Positions 1-6,589 of a stretch of DNA of 13,543 nucleotides are shown in pieces. A model generated the notes under the pieces. That model saw nothing but the letters and a program-made list of their open reading frames with translations, was not told the DNA's origin and ran no database searches. Position 1 is the first letter of the stretch; each line of letters opens with the position of its first letter. The translations under genes were made by a program, and so were the position numbers. The DNA is taken from positions 50,225 through 63,767 of the forward strand of contig PNBP01000057.1 of assembly GCA_003136075.1 (NCBI GenBank), in the 5' to 3' direction. The stretch comes from Methanoregula sp. Lineage in GTDB: Archaea; Halobacteriota; Methanomicrobia; Methanomicrobiales; Methanospirillaceae.

Positions 1-129
1 ACGCCCGCCAACTGGCAGCCGGGCGACAAGGTGGTTGTACCTCCCCCAAAGACTGCTGCCGAGATGGACAAGCGGTTAGGTGAGGGGTACGAGTGCAAAG
101 ACTGGTACCTGTGCTTTAAAAAAGTATAA
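1..129 (+). CDS. Peroxiredoxin, archaeal 1-Cys/Prx6-like, C-terminal fragment
   Basis: The first reading frame is open from base 1 to a TAA at 127-129 and gives 42 residues. It contains TPANWQPGD, VVVPPPKT and, near the end, CKDWYLC. This is the C-terminal tail typical of archaeal Prx6-type peroxiredoxins, in which two late cysteines spaced CxDWxxC take part in the disulfide cycle of enzymes such as the Aeropyrum pernix thiol peroxidase. The family reduces hydrogen peroxide and organic peroxides in the cytoplasm. The catalytic N-terminal part, with the peroxidatic cysteine, lies before the window. The start is missing only because of the window edge; nothing suggests a broken gene. Family assignment is from recognisable tail motifs, not from a search. 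Confidence 0.85.
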   Translation, partial: TPANWQPGDKVVVPPPKTAAEMDKRLGEGYECKDWYLCFKKV

Positions 130-155
130 AATGCCGGGGTTTACCGCTAGGGAGA

Positions 156-178
156 ATCTTTTTTTTTTAATTTTTTTT
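156..178 (+). terminator. T-tract terminator after the peroxiredoxin gene
   Basis: A run of ten T (159-168), then AA, then eight T (171-178) starts about 30 bp after the peroxiredoxin stop codon. Archaeal RNA polymerase commonly terminates at such T-rich tracts without a strong hairpin. Confidence 0.7.
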
Positions 179-569
179 GCTCTTATGAAGAGTGATTGGG
201 CTGGCAGAACCGAATAACTCTCTAAGCGACGAAAAGGGTGTATTACCGGATGAATCGGTTTGTTCCTGTTACCGGTAGTTCCCATTTATGAATATTACCA
301 ACCACATCACATGAGAGTTGTGTTTTGGAGAATGTGTTCGATATGCAGGAACACGGGAATCAATGCGATGGATGCAAGGAATCTTCATGAAGCTGATCCC
401 AGATGAGACGCAGTCCAACAATTAAAATGAGTCATGTACTACTTATTCGAACCGACGTTCAAATCCCAGCCGCTACCCACACAAACGAATTGGGATCCAC
501 CCCCCGCTTATGTTTATGGGGTATCTCCCGATCCAATCTTTTTTCACCCCGTATCGCCAAGCATCATCT
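179..569. other. Intergenic region without a convincing gene
   Basis: About 390 bp separate the terminator from the likely start of the first flavoprotein. Short open frames exist on both strands (for example 311-406 and 403-657 on +, 76-285 on -), but none has a recognisable domain or a supporting ribosome binding site. Visible elements are a perfect 10-bp palindrome CTTCATGAAG at 383-392 and a stretch at 457-479 that resembles the 3' end of a tRNA (T-loop TTCAAAT, then a CCA at 477-479) but lacks a pairing T-stem and any upstream tRNA body. The promoter of the flavoprotein pair should be here; TTTATG near 510 is the only weak box A candidate. Confidence 0.5.
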
Positions 570-1196
570 ATGCCCATTAAAGTCCTCGCGTTTGCAGGCA
601 GCCCGCGCCGGCACGGCAATTCAGAGACACTCCTTGACTGGGTGCTTGCCTCTATGAGCCGGGAGCCGGATGTGGTGGTGGAAAAAGTAGCACTTGCCGA
701 TGCAGGCATTAATCCCTGTCGTGGCTGCAACGCATGCGAAACGCTTAACAAATGTGTCCAGCGGGACGGCATGGACATCTACCATGACAAAATTGTCGCG
801 GCGGACTGTATTGTACTCTCTTCACCAATTTTTTGTATGGGACTTGCGTCGCAGGTAAAGGCACTGGTGGACCGGGCACAGGTATTCAGATCCCGAAAAT
901 ATGTGCTCAAACTCCCGATAGTCCCTCCTGAACGTAAAGGAAAGCGCCTTGGAGTGTTCCTGTCAACCGCAGGGCAGAACTGGCCGTATGTGTTTGATGC
1001 GGCAGTCCCTTCAGTCAAATGCTTCTACTATGTTATCGATATAAAAGACGCAGATATCAGGTACCTTATGATCAATAACGTCGATGAGAAAGGGGCAATC
1101 GAACAGCATCCCACAGCAAAGGCAGATGCAGAAAAGCTCGGGAGAGACGTGATTGCTGATCTCAGGAAGCGGCTGGCTACAGGTGAGCGTGCGTGA
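570..1196 (+). CDS. Iron-sulfur flavoprotein (Isf type), NADPH-dependent FMN reductase family, first of a pair
   Basis: This 208-residue protein belongs to the flavodoxin-like FMN reductase fold. GSPRRHGNSET (10-20) is the FMN phosphate-binding loop, and SSPIFCMG is the second flavin-contacting loop. Between them lies a compact cysteine cluster C50-x2-C53-x2-C56-x5-C62, which matches the motif that binds a 4Fe-4S cluster in methanogen iron-sulfur flavoprotein. Such proteins pass electrons between ferredoxin and other acceptors, and some reduce oxygen or peroxide. The frame is open from ATG 510, but ATG 570 places MPIKVLAFAGSP at the N-terminus as expected for the family. The extra 20 residues from 510 look unrelated, so 570 is preferred; neither start has a clear SD. 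It overlaps the next gene by 4 bp (GTGA), implying translational coupling. The physiological partner cannot be read from the sequence. Confidence 0.85.
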   Translation: MPIKVLAFAGSPRRHGNSETLLDWVLASMSREPDVVVEKVALADAGINPCRGCNACETLNKCVQRDGMDIYHDKIVAADCIVLSSPIFCMGLASQVKALVDRAQVFRSRKYVLKLPIVPPERKGKRLGVFLSTAGQNWPYVFDAAVPSVKCFYYVIDIKDADIRYLMINNVDEKGAIEQHPTAKADAEKLGRDVIADLRKRLATGERA

Positions 1197-1792
1197 CTGT
1201 CAACGTCCTTGGCATCTCTGGCAGCCCTCACCGTCATGGCAATACAGAAACACTGCTCGACGGTTTTCTTGACGGCGCGAAAGCAGCAGGCGCAACCGTT
1301 GAGAAGATTGTGCTCAAGGAATTCCAGTATTCACCCTGCAGAGGGTGTAATGCCTGTCATAAAACCGGAGAATGTGTGGTCAATGACGATGCAATCGTGA
1401 TCTTTGATAAAATTCTCGCCGCAGACATCATTGCCGTCGCTTCCCCCATCTATAGCATGGGCATCACCGCGGAACTCAAAGGACTGATCGACAGGGGGCA
1501 GTATCTCTGGGCACGCAAATTCATATTAAAGACTCTCTTCTTCACCGACGACCATATCAAACGCCATAAAGCATTGTTCATCTCAACTGCCGGGCAATCA
1601 TGGGATCATGTATTTGACGGGGCTTTTCCCATGGTCACAGCGCTGTTCAATGGAGTCGGCTTTGAGTATTACGACAACATTATCGCGAACAATATGGATC
1701 AGTATGGCGGTATCAAAAACCACCCGAGCGCATTAAAAGATGCATTTCTTAAAGGCCAGAAAGTCGTAGAAGTATTGGAAAAGTTAAAATAA
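1193..1792 (+). CDS. Iron-sulfur flavoprotein (Isf type), NADPH-dependent FMN reductase family, second of a pair
   Basis: This 199-residue protein is a close relative of the preceding one. It has the phosphate-binding loop GSPHRHGNTET (10-20), the cluster motif C49-x2-C52-x2-C55-x5-C61, and the shared segments ASPIYSMG and STAGQSWDHVFDGA. The GTG start at 1193 overlaps the TGA of the first gene, with an AGGTGA ribosome site at 1181-1186 inside that gene. The two proteins therefore look co-translated from a tandem duplication and could form a heteromeric flavin/iron-sulfur complex; that is inference, as Isf proteins are usually homo-oligomers. The expected role is cytoplasmic electron transfer. 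The electron donor and acceptor are unknown. Confidence 0.87.
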   Translation: MTVNVLGISGSPHRHGNTETLLDGFLDGAKAAGATVEKIVLKEFQYSPCRGCNACHKTGECVVNDDAIVIFDKILAADIIAVASPIYSMGITAELKGLIDRGQYLWARKFILKTLFFTDDHIKRHKALFISTAGQSWDHVFDGAFPMVTALFNGVGFEYYDNIIANNMDQYGGIKNHPSALKDAFLKGQKVVEVLEKLK

Positions 1793-1800
1793 TCCGATCC

Positions 1801-1837
1801 ATCTCTGAAAGCGGCAAAATAAAAGAGATCTGTTTTT
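1801..1837 (+). terminator. Hairpin plus T-tract after the flavoprotein pair
   Basis: ATCTCT at 1801-1806 pairs with AGAGAT at 1824-1829 and is followed by TGTTTTTAGG with five T at 1833-1837. The element lies between the two convergent genes, 9 bp after the flavoprotein stop. On the other strand a T7 tract (complement of 1855-1861) directly follows the protease stop codon and may end that transcript. Confidence 0.4.
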
Positions 1838-1861
1838 AGGATAGGATAGTCTGCAAAAAAA

Positions 1862-2521
1862 TCAGAGGGTAAAAGGATAGAATGTGGCAATGAGTATCCC
1901 GAACGCGGTGATAATCAGGACAACAAAGATTCCCTTGTTCCATGCAAACACCTTTCTGCCATCAAGAACGCTGATGGGCAGCATGTTGAAGGCTGCAATC
2001 ATCGCATTTACCTGAAGCCCGATCATACCGACTAACGTGAAGAGGTTCATCGTTGAACCGCTCATAGACAACCCGTAGAGAAGCATCCCGGCAAAGGGGA
2101 TACACAGAATAAGGTTCGTGATCGGCCCTGCCGCAGAGATCTTTCCGTTCTCTTCACGGCTTATCCCCTTGCCATCAATTGAATTATTGTAGATCACGGT
2201 TGCGCCGGGTGCGGCAAACACAAAACCGACAAGGGATGCAAGAGCAACGGCCACAACCAGCATCATGTTGTCCTTGCGGAATTCCGCCCAGTATCCGAAT
2301 TTTATCGCGGTAAACTTGTGTGCCATCTCGTGAAGAATAAACCCGATACCGACCGTTACAAGGGATATTCCAAAATAGATGAGCGCGGTCACTGCATTGA
2401 CCCGGTTATTGAAATTGAGGAGCCCCCCGGGAGAGATAAATATAATCGTAAACGAGAGGGCTATTGCCAGCCATGCAATAAAGAGATCCGCCTCTTCGCG
2501 GCGGGAGATACGTTCCAGCAT
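1862..2521 (-). CDS. Site-2 protease family (M50) membrane metalloprotease
   Basis: This 219-residue polytopic membrane protein has the intramembrane zinc-protease signature. HEMAH at 64-68 supplies two histidine ligands and the catalytic glutamate, AGPITN at 131-136 is the conserved central motif, and NMLP with LDG (179-188) supplies the aspartate ligand D187. Hydrophobic stretches near 13-30, 41-63, 86-110, 134-153, 159-180 and 197-217 suggest six membrane segments. No PDZ or CBS domain is fused, as in the minimal archaeal members. The family cuts substrates within membranes, often anti-sigma-type or membrane regulators in bacteria; archaeal substrates are largely unknown. The ATG at 2521 is preceded by GTGAT, a partial match to the archaeal SD. 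The gene is divergent from the chorismate mutase gene. The substrate cannot be predicted. Confidence 0.88.
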   Translation of the reverse strand: MLERISRREEADLFIAWLAIALSFTIIFISPGGLLNFNNRVNAVTALIYFGISLVTVGIGFILHEMAHKFTAIKFGYWAEFRKDNMMLVVAVALASLVGFVFAAPGATVIYNNSIDGKGISREENGKISAAGPITNLILCIPFAGMLLYGLSMSGSTMNLFTLVGMIGLQVNAMIAAFNMLPISVLDGRKVFAWNKGIFVVLIITAFGILIATFYPFTL

Positions 2522-2620
2522 GAGATCACTGGATCAGATAGGGCGGTTCTTGCATATCTGTTTTTAGAGGGTGCATAAGGTTCATCATGTTTATCCCTTT
2601 TTCCTGCCCAGTACTTGCAT
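2522..2620. promoter_or_regulatory. Divergent promoter region between the protease and chorismate mutase genes
   Basis: The 99-bp space must hold promoters for both divergent genes. An imperfect direct repeat is visible: CTTGCATATCTG followed by TTTTTAGAGG at 2549-2570, and CTTGCATATGTC followed by TTTAGAGG at 2614-2633, the second copy spanning the chorismate mutase start codon. A TTTATC box A-like sequence at 2590-2595 lies about 29 bp before ATG 2621. With no SD, that would suit a leaderless mRNA. These assignments are weak. Confidence 0.35.
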
Positions 2621-2920
2621 ATGTCTTTAGAGGAAGTCAGGGCGGAGATCACGCATGTTGATGAGGAGATTATCCAGCTCATCGCGCACCGGCAGGCGCT
2701 TGCCGGAAAAATTGCAGCAATCAAGCAGGAAAACAGCCTTTCGGTTCATGACCACCAGCGGAAAAATGATGTTCTCGCGTACGTGATGCAGGTTGCACGG
2801 GAGAAAGGAATTGATCCCGCCCCGGTAAAGACCATCTTTGAAACGCTGATCGCGATGAACGAAAAACAACAGCATGCCGTCATGGGAAAGAAAACTCCGT
2901 CAAGGAAAACCAGCCGGTAA
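2621..2920 (+). CDS. Chorismate mutase, monofunctional AroQ-type
   Basis: This 99-residue, all-helical protein matches the AroQ chorismate mutase fold, which rearranges chorismate to prephenate for phenylalanine and tyrosine synthesis in the cytoplasm. By comparison with the Escherichia coli domain, R7, R24, K35, D44, R47 and Q84 occupy the substrate-binding positions (R11, R28, K39, D48, R51, Q88). The position of E. coli E52 is K48 here, a departure from the usual R-E pair. The length is normal for a stand-alone archaeal enzyme, with a short basic tail. ATG 2621 is preferred over an in-frame TTG at 2615 because MSLEEVR matches the usual N-terminus. No SD is visible, so the mRNA may be leaderless. 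It stands alone, convergent with the CcdA locus. Confidence 0.85.
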   Translation: MSLEEVRAEITHVDEEIIQLIAHRQALAGKIAAIKQENSLSVHDHQRKNDVLAYVMQVAREKGIDPAPVKTIFETLIAMNEKQQHAVMGKKTPSRKTSR

Positions 2921-2929
2921 TATCCCATA

Positions 2930-2975
2930 TTTTTTTAACGCCATATTGATCATTCTTTTTTTGCACGAAAAAAAA
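2930..2975. terminator. Bidirectional T/A-tract terminator between convergent genes
   Basis: After the chorismate mutase stop there is T7 at 2930-2936, then T7 at 2956-2962, GCACG, and A8 at 2968-2975. The last two tracts can pair as a hairpin and place a T-tract on each strand, suited to ending transcription from both sides. Confidence 0.6.
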
Positions 2976-2993
2976 TAGTATCCTGCCCATGTT

Positions 2994-4076
2994 TTACGAA
3001 AAAACCGGGCTTACAAGAATGATGATACCAACAAGTATCATTGAGATACCAATTGCCAGTCGGAGCATCCGGCGGTTTTCCAGTCTCCACACGTTCACCC
3101 GCTCCGGGGGCAGACCAAACACAATCACCAGCAGGATCAGGATCAATGGCAGGATAAAGATGAAATTGTACAGGACAAGATACGGCAATCCCTGTGAGAG
3201 CGAAAGGTTGGTGCTCATGAGCCCGAGTATCGCAAGGTAAATACCACCCGTACAGGGCAGTTCAAAGATCCCCACAAGAACCCCAAGAACAAATGCAGCA
3301 GGCAGTGTCGCCACTTTGATGTACCGGTCGATGAGCGGTTTTTTGGAGTCAGGAATCGCAAGGATGAAACCCCGGTTGTTGCGGAGAGTATCGATCACAT
3401 TCACGAGCCCGAGAACGATGGCAAGGATCGCTGCTATCGTCGAAATCAGGGACGATATCCCGGATACATGGACAAAGGAGAATATACCAATACCCGAGAG
3501 GAGATAGAAGCAAAAGACCGCCGCAATATAGGTGCTCCCCACCATCAGCACCTGTCTCCGGCTCTGGAGCGAGACAATTGACAAGAGCAGGATGATCAGG
3601 ACGGAGAAAGCACACGGGTTGATACTGTCGATCAGAGCGCAGGAGATGATGAGCGGTAGTGTTAAGGTATTTGTTGCTCCGGGGCAGTTTCCTGAACCAG
3701 TAACATTTGCCGGGCTTGACGGCGCCAACCCCTGCTGCTGTTCAAGAATTGCCGGCTCAAGTTCGTCGCGGATCTTCCCTTCACCTACAAGCGCATGTGA
3801 GCCGATAATAAGTGTTGGTACACCGGGACTGGTGATGCCAAACGTCTGTGCCATCTGAGAGAATGTTTGCTGGTTTGTGCTGTTGTGATACACCTCAAGC
3901 ATCTGGAGATCAAGGGAAGGATAGCGGGACTGGACATCGGCAAGATACGGTTTGACGTGATCGCAATAGTGGCATTCATCGCCATAAAAAAAATACCCGG
4001 TAATATGCCCCGATTGGTTTGCCCGGATTGCAGAAGGAGATGGGGGGAGGGTTTGTGATGGCCCGGGCTCATTTAC
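2994..4076 (-). CDS. Second thioredoxin-like domain fused to CcdA/DsbD-like membrane domain; no start codon of its own
   Basis: The open frame runs from a stop at 4107-4109 to TAA at 2994-2996. Counting from codon 4076-4074, residues about 25-110 form a thioredoxin-like domain with YFFYGDECHYC (C35, C38) and the cis-proline loop SPGVP. A linker follows, then six hydrophobic segments of the CcdA/DsbD transporter type, with DSINPCAF (C155, first segment) and ELPCTGG (C275, fourth segment) as the likely redox pair. The family carries reducing equivalents from cytoplasmic thioredoxin across the membrane. No ATG, GTG or TTG lies in frame before the CHYC motif; the first ATG (3902) would delete it, leaving 302 residues. 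The conserved CHYC region shows that coding continues upstream, into the end of the preceding gene. The most economical reading is a fusion with that gene through a -1 shift at 4077-4085. A pseudogene or a sequencing error in the A9 run are the alternatives. Confidence 0.82.
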   Translation of the reverse strand, partial: VNEPGPSQTLPPSPSAIRANQSGHITGYFFYGDECHYCDHVKPYLADVQSRYPSLDLQMLEVYHNSTNQQTFSQMAQTFGITSPGVPTLIIGSHALVGEGKIRDELEPAILEQQQGLAPSSPANVTGSGNCPGATNTLTLPLIISCALIDSINPCAFSVLIILLLSIVSLQSRRQVLMVGSTYIAAVFCFYLLSGIGIFSFVHVSGISSLISTIAAILAIVLGLVNVIDTLRNNRGFILAIPDSKKPLIDRYIKVATLPAAFVLGVLVGIFELPCTGGIYLAILGLMSTNLSLSQGLPYLVLYNFIFILPLILILLVIVFGLPPERVNVWRLENRRMLRLAIGISMILVGIIILVSPVFS

Positions 4077-4345
4077 TTTTTTTTTAATTCTTCGATGATC
4101 AGATCTTCAAGTTTAGCGGGGATGTCTTTATCCCCGATGAGCACCGTCTTTCCGATGACTACTTCCGGAACACCCGGGGGTGAGATGCCTGCCTCTTTGT
4201 TCACGGCAGCAGAAATCTCCTGATTTGTCTGGTTATACCAGGTTTCGAGAATCTGGAAATTGACATCCGGATATTTTTTTGTCAGGTTGAGAATAAACGG
4301 CATCACGTTTTCGCAATGAGTGCATTTATCGCCATAAAAAAAATA
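3978..4345. repeat. 18-bp identical repeat within the paired thioredoxin domains
   Basis: The same 18 bp (ATCGCCAT, eight A, TA in total) occurs at 3978-3995 and 4328-4345 on the plus strand. On the minus strand it encodes YFFYGD just before each CxxC motif, so it reflects an internal duplication of the thioredoxin module. The copies are 350 bp apart, one base short of 117 codons, which is the same one-base frame difference seen at the A9 run. Confidence 0.7.
4073..4085 (-). promoter_or_regulatory. Candidate -1 frameshift or transcriptional slippage site (A AAA AAG before TAA)
   Basis: Read on the minus strand, the first thioredoxin gene ends TTA AAA AAA AAG TAA. The nine A contain the heptamer A AAA AAG in the correct phase for -1 slippage, followed at once by the stop. 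This heptamer is the one used in E. coli dnaX, and A9 runs support transcriptional slippage in Thermus dnaX. A -1 shift continues as GTA AAT GAG CCC into the CHYC/CcdA frame. No strong downstream hairpin is visible, only a GCCCGGGC palindrome. TAA is immediately followed by an ATG at 4072, but that ATG is in a third frame. Function is inferred. Confidence 0.45.
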
Positions 4346-4489
4346 GACGGTCAGGTTTCCCGCAGGGATGGCAGTGGCGGAAGTCGCTTCAGCCGGGTTC
4401 TGGTTCAGGATACCTCCTGCAAATACTGCCAGGCAGCCAATGACCACGACAATAACCAGGCCTGCACAAATTTTCAGGATTTTATCCAT
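4073..4489 (-). CDS. Membrane-anchored thioredoxin-like protein (CTHC)
   Basis: This 138-residue protein has a short positive N-terminus, a hydrophobic segment at about 7-28 that acts as an uncleaved anchor or signal, a low-complexity linker, and a thioredoxin-like domain. The domain begins LTVYFFYGDKCTHC, giving redox cysteines C56 and C59, and has the cis-proline loop PPGVP near its end. The predicted orientation places the domain outside the cytoplasmic membrane, where it could reduce or isomerise disulfides in exported proteins, fed with electrons by the adjacent CcdA-like domain. The start at 4489 has a good SD (AGGAG, complement of 4496-4500, 6 bp spacing). The end is unusual: an A9 run and TAA leading directly into the next frame. 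It may be a free protein, the N-terminal part of a larger fusion, or both. Confidence 0.85.
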   Translation of the reverse strand: MDKILKICAGLVIVVVIGCLAVFAGGILNQNPAEATSATAIPAGNLTVYFFYGDKCTHCENVMPFILNLTKKYPDVNFQILETWYNQTNQEISAAVNKEAGISPPGVPEVVIGKTVLIGDKDIPAKLEDLIIEELKKK

Positions 4490-4495
4490 CTGGTA

Positions 4496-4530
4496 CTCCT
4501 GATCTTTTATTGAAAGTATATTGATTTAAA
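4496..4530 (-). promoter_or_regulatory. Promoter and ribosome site of the thioredoxin/CcdA locus
   Basis: On the minus strand a TTTAAA box A candidate (complement of 4525-4530), preceded by a T-rich stretch, lies about 25-30 bp before the SD AGGAG (4496-4500). The 70-bp gap after argB, with T-rich sequence just behind the argB stop, suggests a separate transcript rather than an extension of the arginine operon. Confidence 0.45.
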
Positions 4531-4559
4531 AAGATTGGCTGGGTTAAAAGACAAAAGAA

Positions 4560-5435
4560 TTATTTCAGGGAGATCATGGTGCCTACACCCTCACGGGTGA
4601 ACAGCTCAAGAATAAGATTGTGCTCCACATTCCCATTGATGATATGCGCATAGGTGACACCGTTTTCTACTGCTTTTATGACCGACATCACTTTCGGGAT
4701 CATTCCTTCTCCGATCGCCCCGGATTTGAGCATTGCGTGGGCTTCTTTGATGGTCAGTTTCCGGTACACCTGCGTGCGTTTAACATCCATTACGCCATCG
4801 ACATCGGTCATGTTGATCAGTTTGAACGCCTTGAGTGCTACCGCAATATCTCCTGCCGCCGTGTCAGCATTGATGTTCAGGTTCCCCCCAAACCGGTCGA
4901 TGGCGATAGGGGATATGACAGGAATATAGTCCCGTTCGAGTAGGGTAGTAAGAAGAGCCGGATCAACCCATTCGATCTCACCGACATGACCAAGATCCAC
5001 TTCCTTTTCCACTCCCTCATCTGTCACTTTCTGGAGATCCATCTTCCGGGCGATGATCAGGTTCCCGTCGCTCCCCGATAACCCGACTCCCCGTGCACCG
5101 CATTTTGCGATTAAGGAAATAATGCCTTTGTTGATCTTGCCAACGAGTACCATCTGGGCGATCTCAAGAGTTTCCTGATCGGTGACCCGGAGTCCTCCGA
5201 CAAACACGGATTCCTTGCCGAGTGCCTTCATCTTCTCGGAGATTTCGGGCCCGCCCCCATGAACGAGCACAACGTGGATCCCTACGTAATGCAGGAGTAC
5301 CGCATCCCGTATGGCATTCTCAAGGACGACCGGGTCCACCATCGCATGCCCACCGAGTTTTATGACAATCGTCTTGCCATGGAACTGCTGGATATAGGGG
5401 AGGGCTTCCATGAGGACGTCCTCACGCTTCATCAT
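4560..5435 (-). CDS. argB: Acetylglutamate kinase
   Basis: This 291-residue protein is a full-length amino acid kinase-fold enzyme that phosphorylates N-acetyl-L-glutamate with ATP, the second step of the acetylated arginine/ornithine pathway. Visible motifs are IKLGGHAM near the N-terminus (phosphate-binding lysine), VHGGGPEI (substrate and glycine-rich loop), [20 protein letters not shown] (nucleotide and substrate contacts) and GMIPKV near the C-terminus. It is the last gene of the cluster, and its ATG at 5435 overlaps the argJ TGA by 4 bp. A strong SD, GGGAGGT (complement of 5446-5452), sits 7 bp before the first of two consecutive ATG codons. The family is often inhibited by arginine through an N-terminal helix; whether this one is cannot be judged. 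Confidence 0.97.
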   Translation of the reverse strand: MMKREDVLMEALPYIQQFHGKTIVIKLGGHAMVDPVVLENAIRDAVLLHYVGIHVVLVHGGGPEISEKMKALGKESVFVGGLRVTDQETLEIAQMVLVGKINKGIISLIAKCGARGVGLSGSDGNLIIARKMDLQKVTDEGVEKEVDLGHVGEIEWVDPALLTTLLERDYIPVISPIAIDRFGGNLNINADTAAGDIAVALKAFKLINMTDVDGVMDVKRTQVYRKLTIKEAHAMLKSGAIGEGMIPKVMSVIKAVENGVTYAHIINGNVEHNLILELFTREGVGTMISLK

Positions 5436-6589
5436 GTAGTATACCTCCCGTTGATCTCGATGTACTTTTCGGTAAGATCACAACCCCATGCGGTTGCTTC
5501 TGCTTCCCCGGCAGCGAGGTCCAGATCGAAGATGACTTTTTTGCCGTGCATTGCCTCTTTTGCCTTTTTGAGATCGGCAATAATCTCCCCGGATTTGACC
5601 AGCGGATACCGGTGTGTGCCGTCGCTGATCCACAGGGAGCAGGCATTGGGATCAAAGGTTACTCCAGCACGCCCGGCGGCTGCCACGACCCGTCCCCAGT
5701 TGGGATCCTCGCCATACACCGCAGTTTTCACCAGCGGGGACTCTATGATCGTCCGTGCAACTTTGGCTGCAGCCTCCTCTTTTGGCGCACCCCGGACGGT
5801 CATTTCGATCAGTTTTGTCGCACCTTCCCCGTCCATCGCTATCTGTATGGCAAGGTTTTTGCAGCATTCCTCAAGTGCAGCAGAAAACTCATCATCGTTT
5901 ACCTTCCCTGCTTCTCCGGTTGCCGTGCACAGCGCCATATCATTGGTGCTGGTATCGCCATCCACGACTACCCGGTTAAACGACCGCCGGGTTGCCTGTT
6001 TTAGCGCAGCGGCGAGCGGTTTTGCCGCTATCTCTGCGTCAGAGTAGATGAACGCGAGCATAGTTCCCATGTTTGGTGCGATCATGCCGCTTCCCTTCGC
6101 GATACCCCCGATGCTAAACGTTTCTTTCCGGACAAGCGCATGCTTCTGGAACGTATCGGTGGTCATGATTGCCTGTGCGGTGAGTGCTTCGGTTTCAGCG
6201 GTTCGACCAAGTTTTAACGCAGTCGCAGCGCACTGGCGGCGGATGAGCGGAAGATCGATGTAGCGTCCGATCACTCCGGTGCTTACTACTCCGACGCGGG
6301 ATGCTTCCACCCCAAGCGCAGACCCGGCAAATTCTGTCATGGCAACGGCATCGTCATACCCTTTCTTACCGGTGTAGGCATTTGCACACCCGCTGTTGAC
6401 AATGACGGCATCGAGCGCTCCTTTCTTGATCTGCTTTTGCATCAGTTCGTTGGGTGCTGCCCGTGTGAGGTTTTTGGTAAAGACACCGGCTGCCGTCCCG
6501 CTTGCACGGATCAGGGCAAGCCCGAATTTTCCTTCCTTCATGCCATATGCGGTCACACCTTGTATGGCACAGATACTCTTCATCTTCAT
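5432..6589 (-). CDS. argJ: Glutamate N-acetyltransferase / ornithine acetyltransferase
   Basis: This 385-residue member of the ArgJ family moves the acetyl group from N-acetylornithine to glutamate, recycling it within arginine synthesis; some members also use acetyl-CoA. Motifs include [10 protein letters not shown] (65-74), STGVIGR (103-109) and the self-cleavage site [16 protein letters not shown] (165-180). The N-terminal Ntn-type nucleophile is T176, so a precursor of normal length should split into alpha and beta chains between G175 and T176. The residue before the threonine is glycine instead of the more usual alanine. Its ATG overlaps the stop of the CBS gene by 4 bp, with an AAGGA SD upstream. 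Whether it is mono- or bifunctional cannot be told; no separate argA is in the window. Confidence 0.97.
   Translation of the reverse strand: MKMKSICAIQGVTAYGMKEGKFGLALIRASGTAAGVFTKNLTRAAPNELMQKQIKKGALDAVIVNSGCANAYTGKKGYDDAVAMTEFAGSALGVEASRVGVVSTGVIGRYIDLPLIRRQCAATALKLGRTAETEALTAQAIMTTDTFQKHALVRKETFSIGGIAKGSGMIAPNMGTMLAFIYSDAEIAAKPLAAALKQATRRSFNRVVVDGDTSTNDMALCTATGEAGKVNDDEFSAALEECCKNLAIQIAMDGEGATKLIEMTVRGAPKEEAAAKVARTIIESPLVKTAVYGEDPNWGRVVAAAGRAGVTFDPNACSLWISDGTHRYPLVKSGEIIADLKKAKEAMHGKKVIFDLDLAAGEAEATAWGCDLTEKYIEINGRYTT

Noticed and set aside
76..285. 69-residue open frame on the minus strand
   Set aside because: It overlaps the peroxiredoxin end and the T-tract terminator on the other strand, is lysine-rich because of the T runs, and shows no domain.
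343..390. Short plus-strand peptide with CDGC and a second small frame at 311-406 with CSIC
   Set aside because: Too short, with no ribosome site and no recognisable relatives; the cysteine pairs may be chance.
457..479. tRNA 3'-end-like sequence (TTCAAAT loop followed by CCCAG and a terminal CCA), possibly an attachment-site remnant
   Set aside because: The 5' side of the T-stem (CGACG) pairs at only two of five positions, no acceptor 5' strand or D-arm exists upstream, and no integrase gene is near.
3785..4072. 95-residue frame starting at the ATG directly after the thioredoxin stop codon
   Set aside because: The ATG position is suggestive, but the product is not thioredoxin-like and overlaps the conserved CHYC coding frame; at most it could be the entry to a second slippage route at the T8 run.
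5259..6047. Long plus-strand open frame of 262 residues
   Set aside because: It is antisense to argB and argJ, has low-complexity Ser/Ala-rich content and no domain; a shadow of the real genes.
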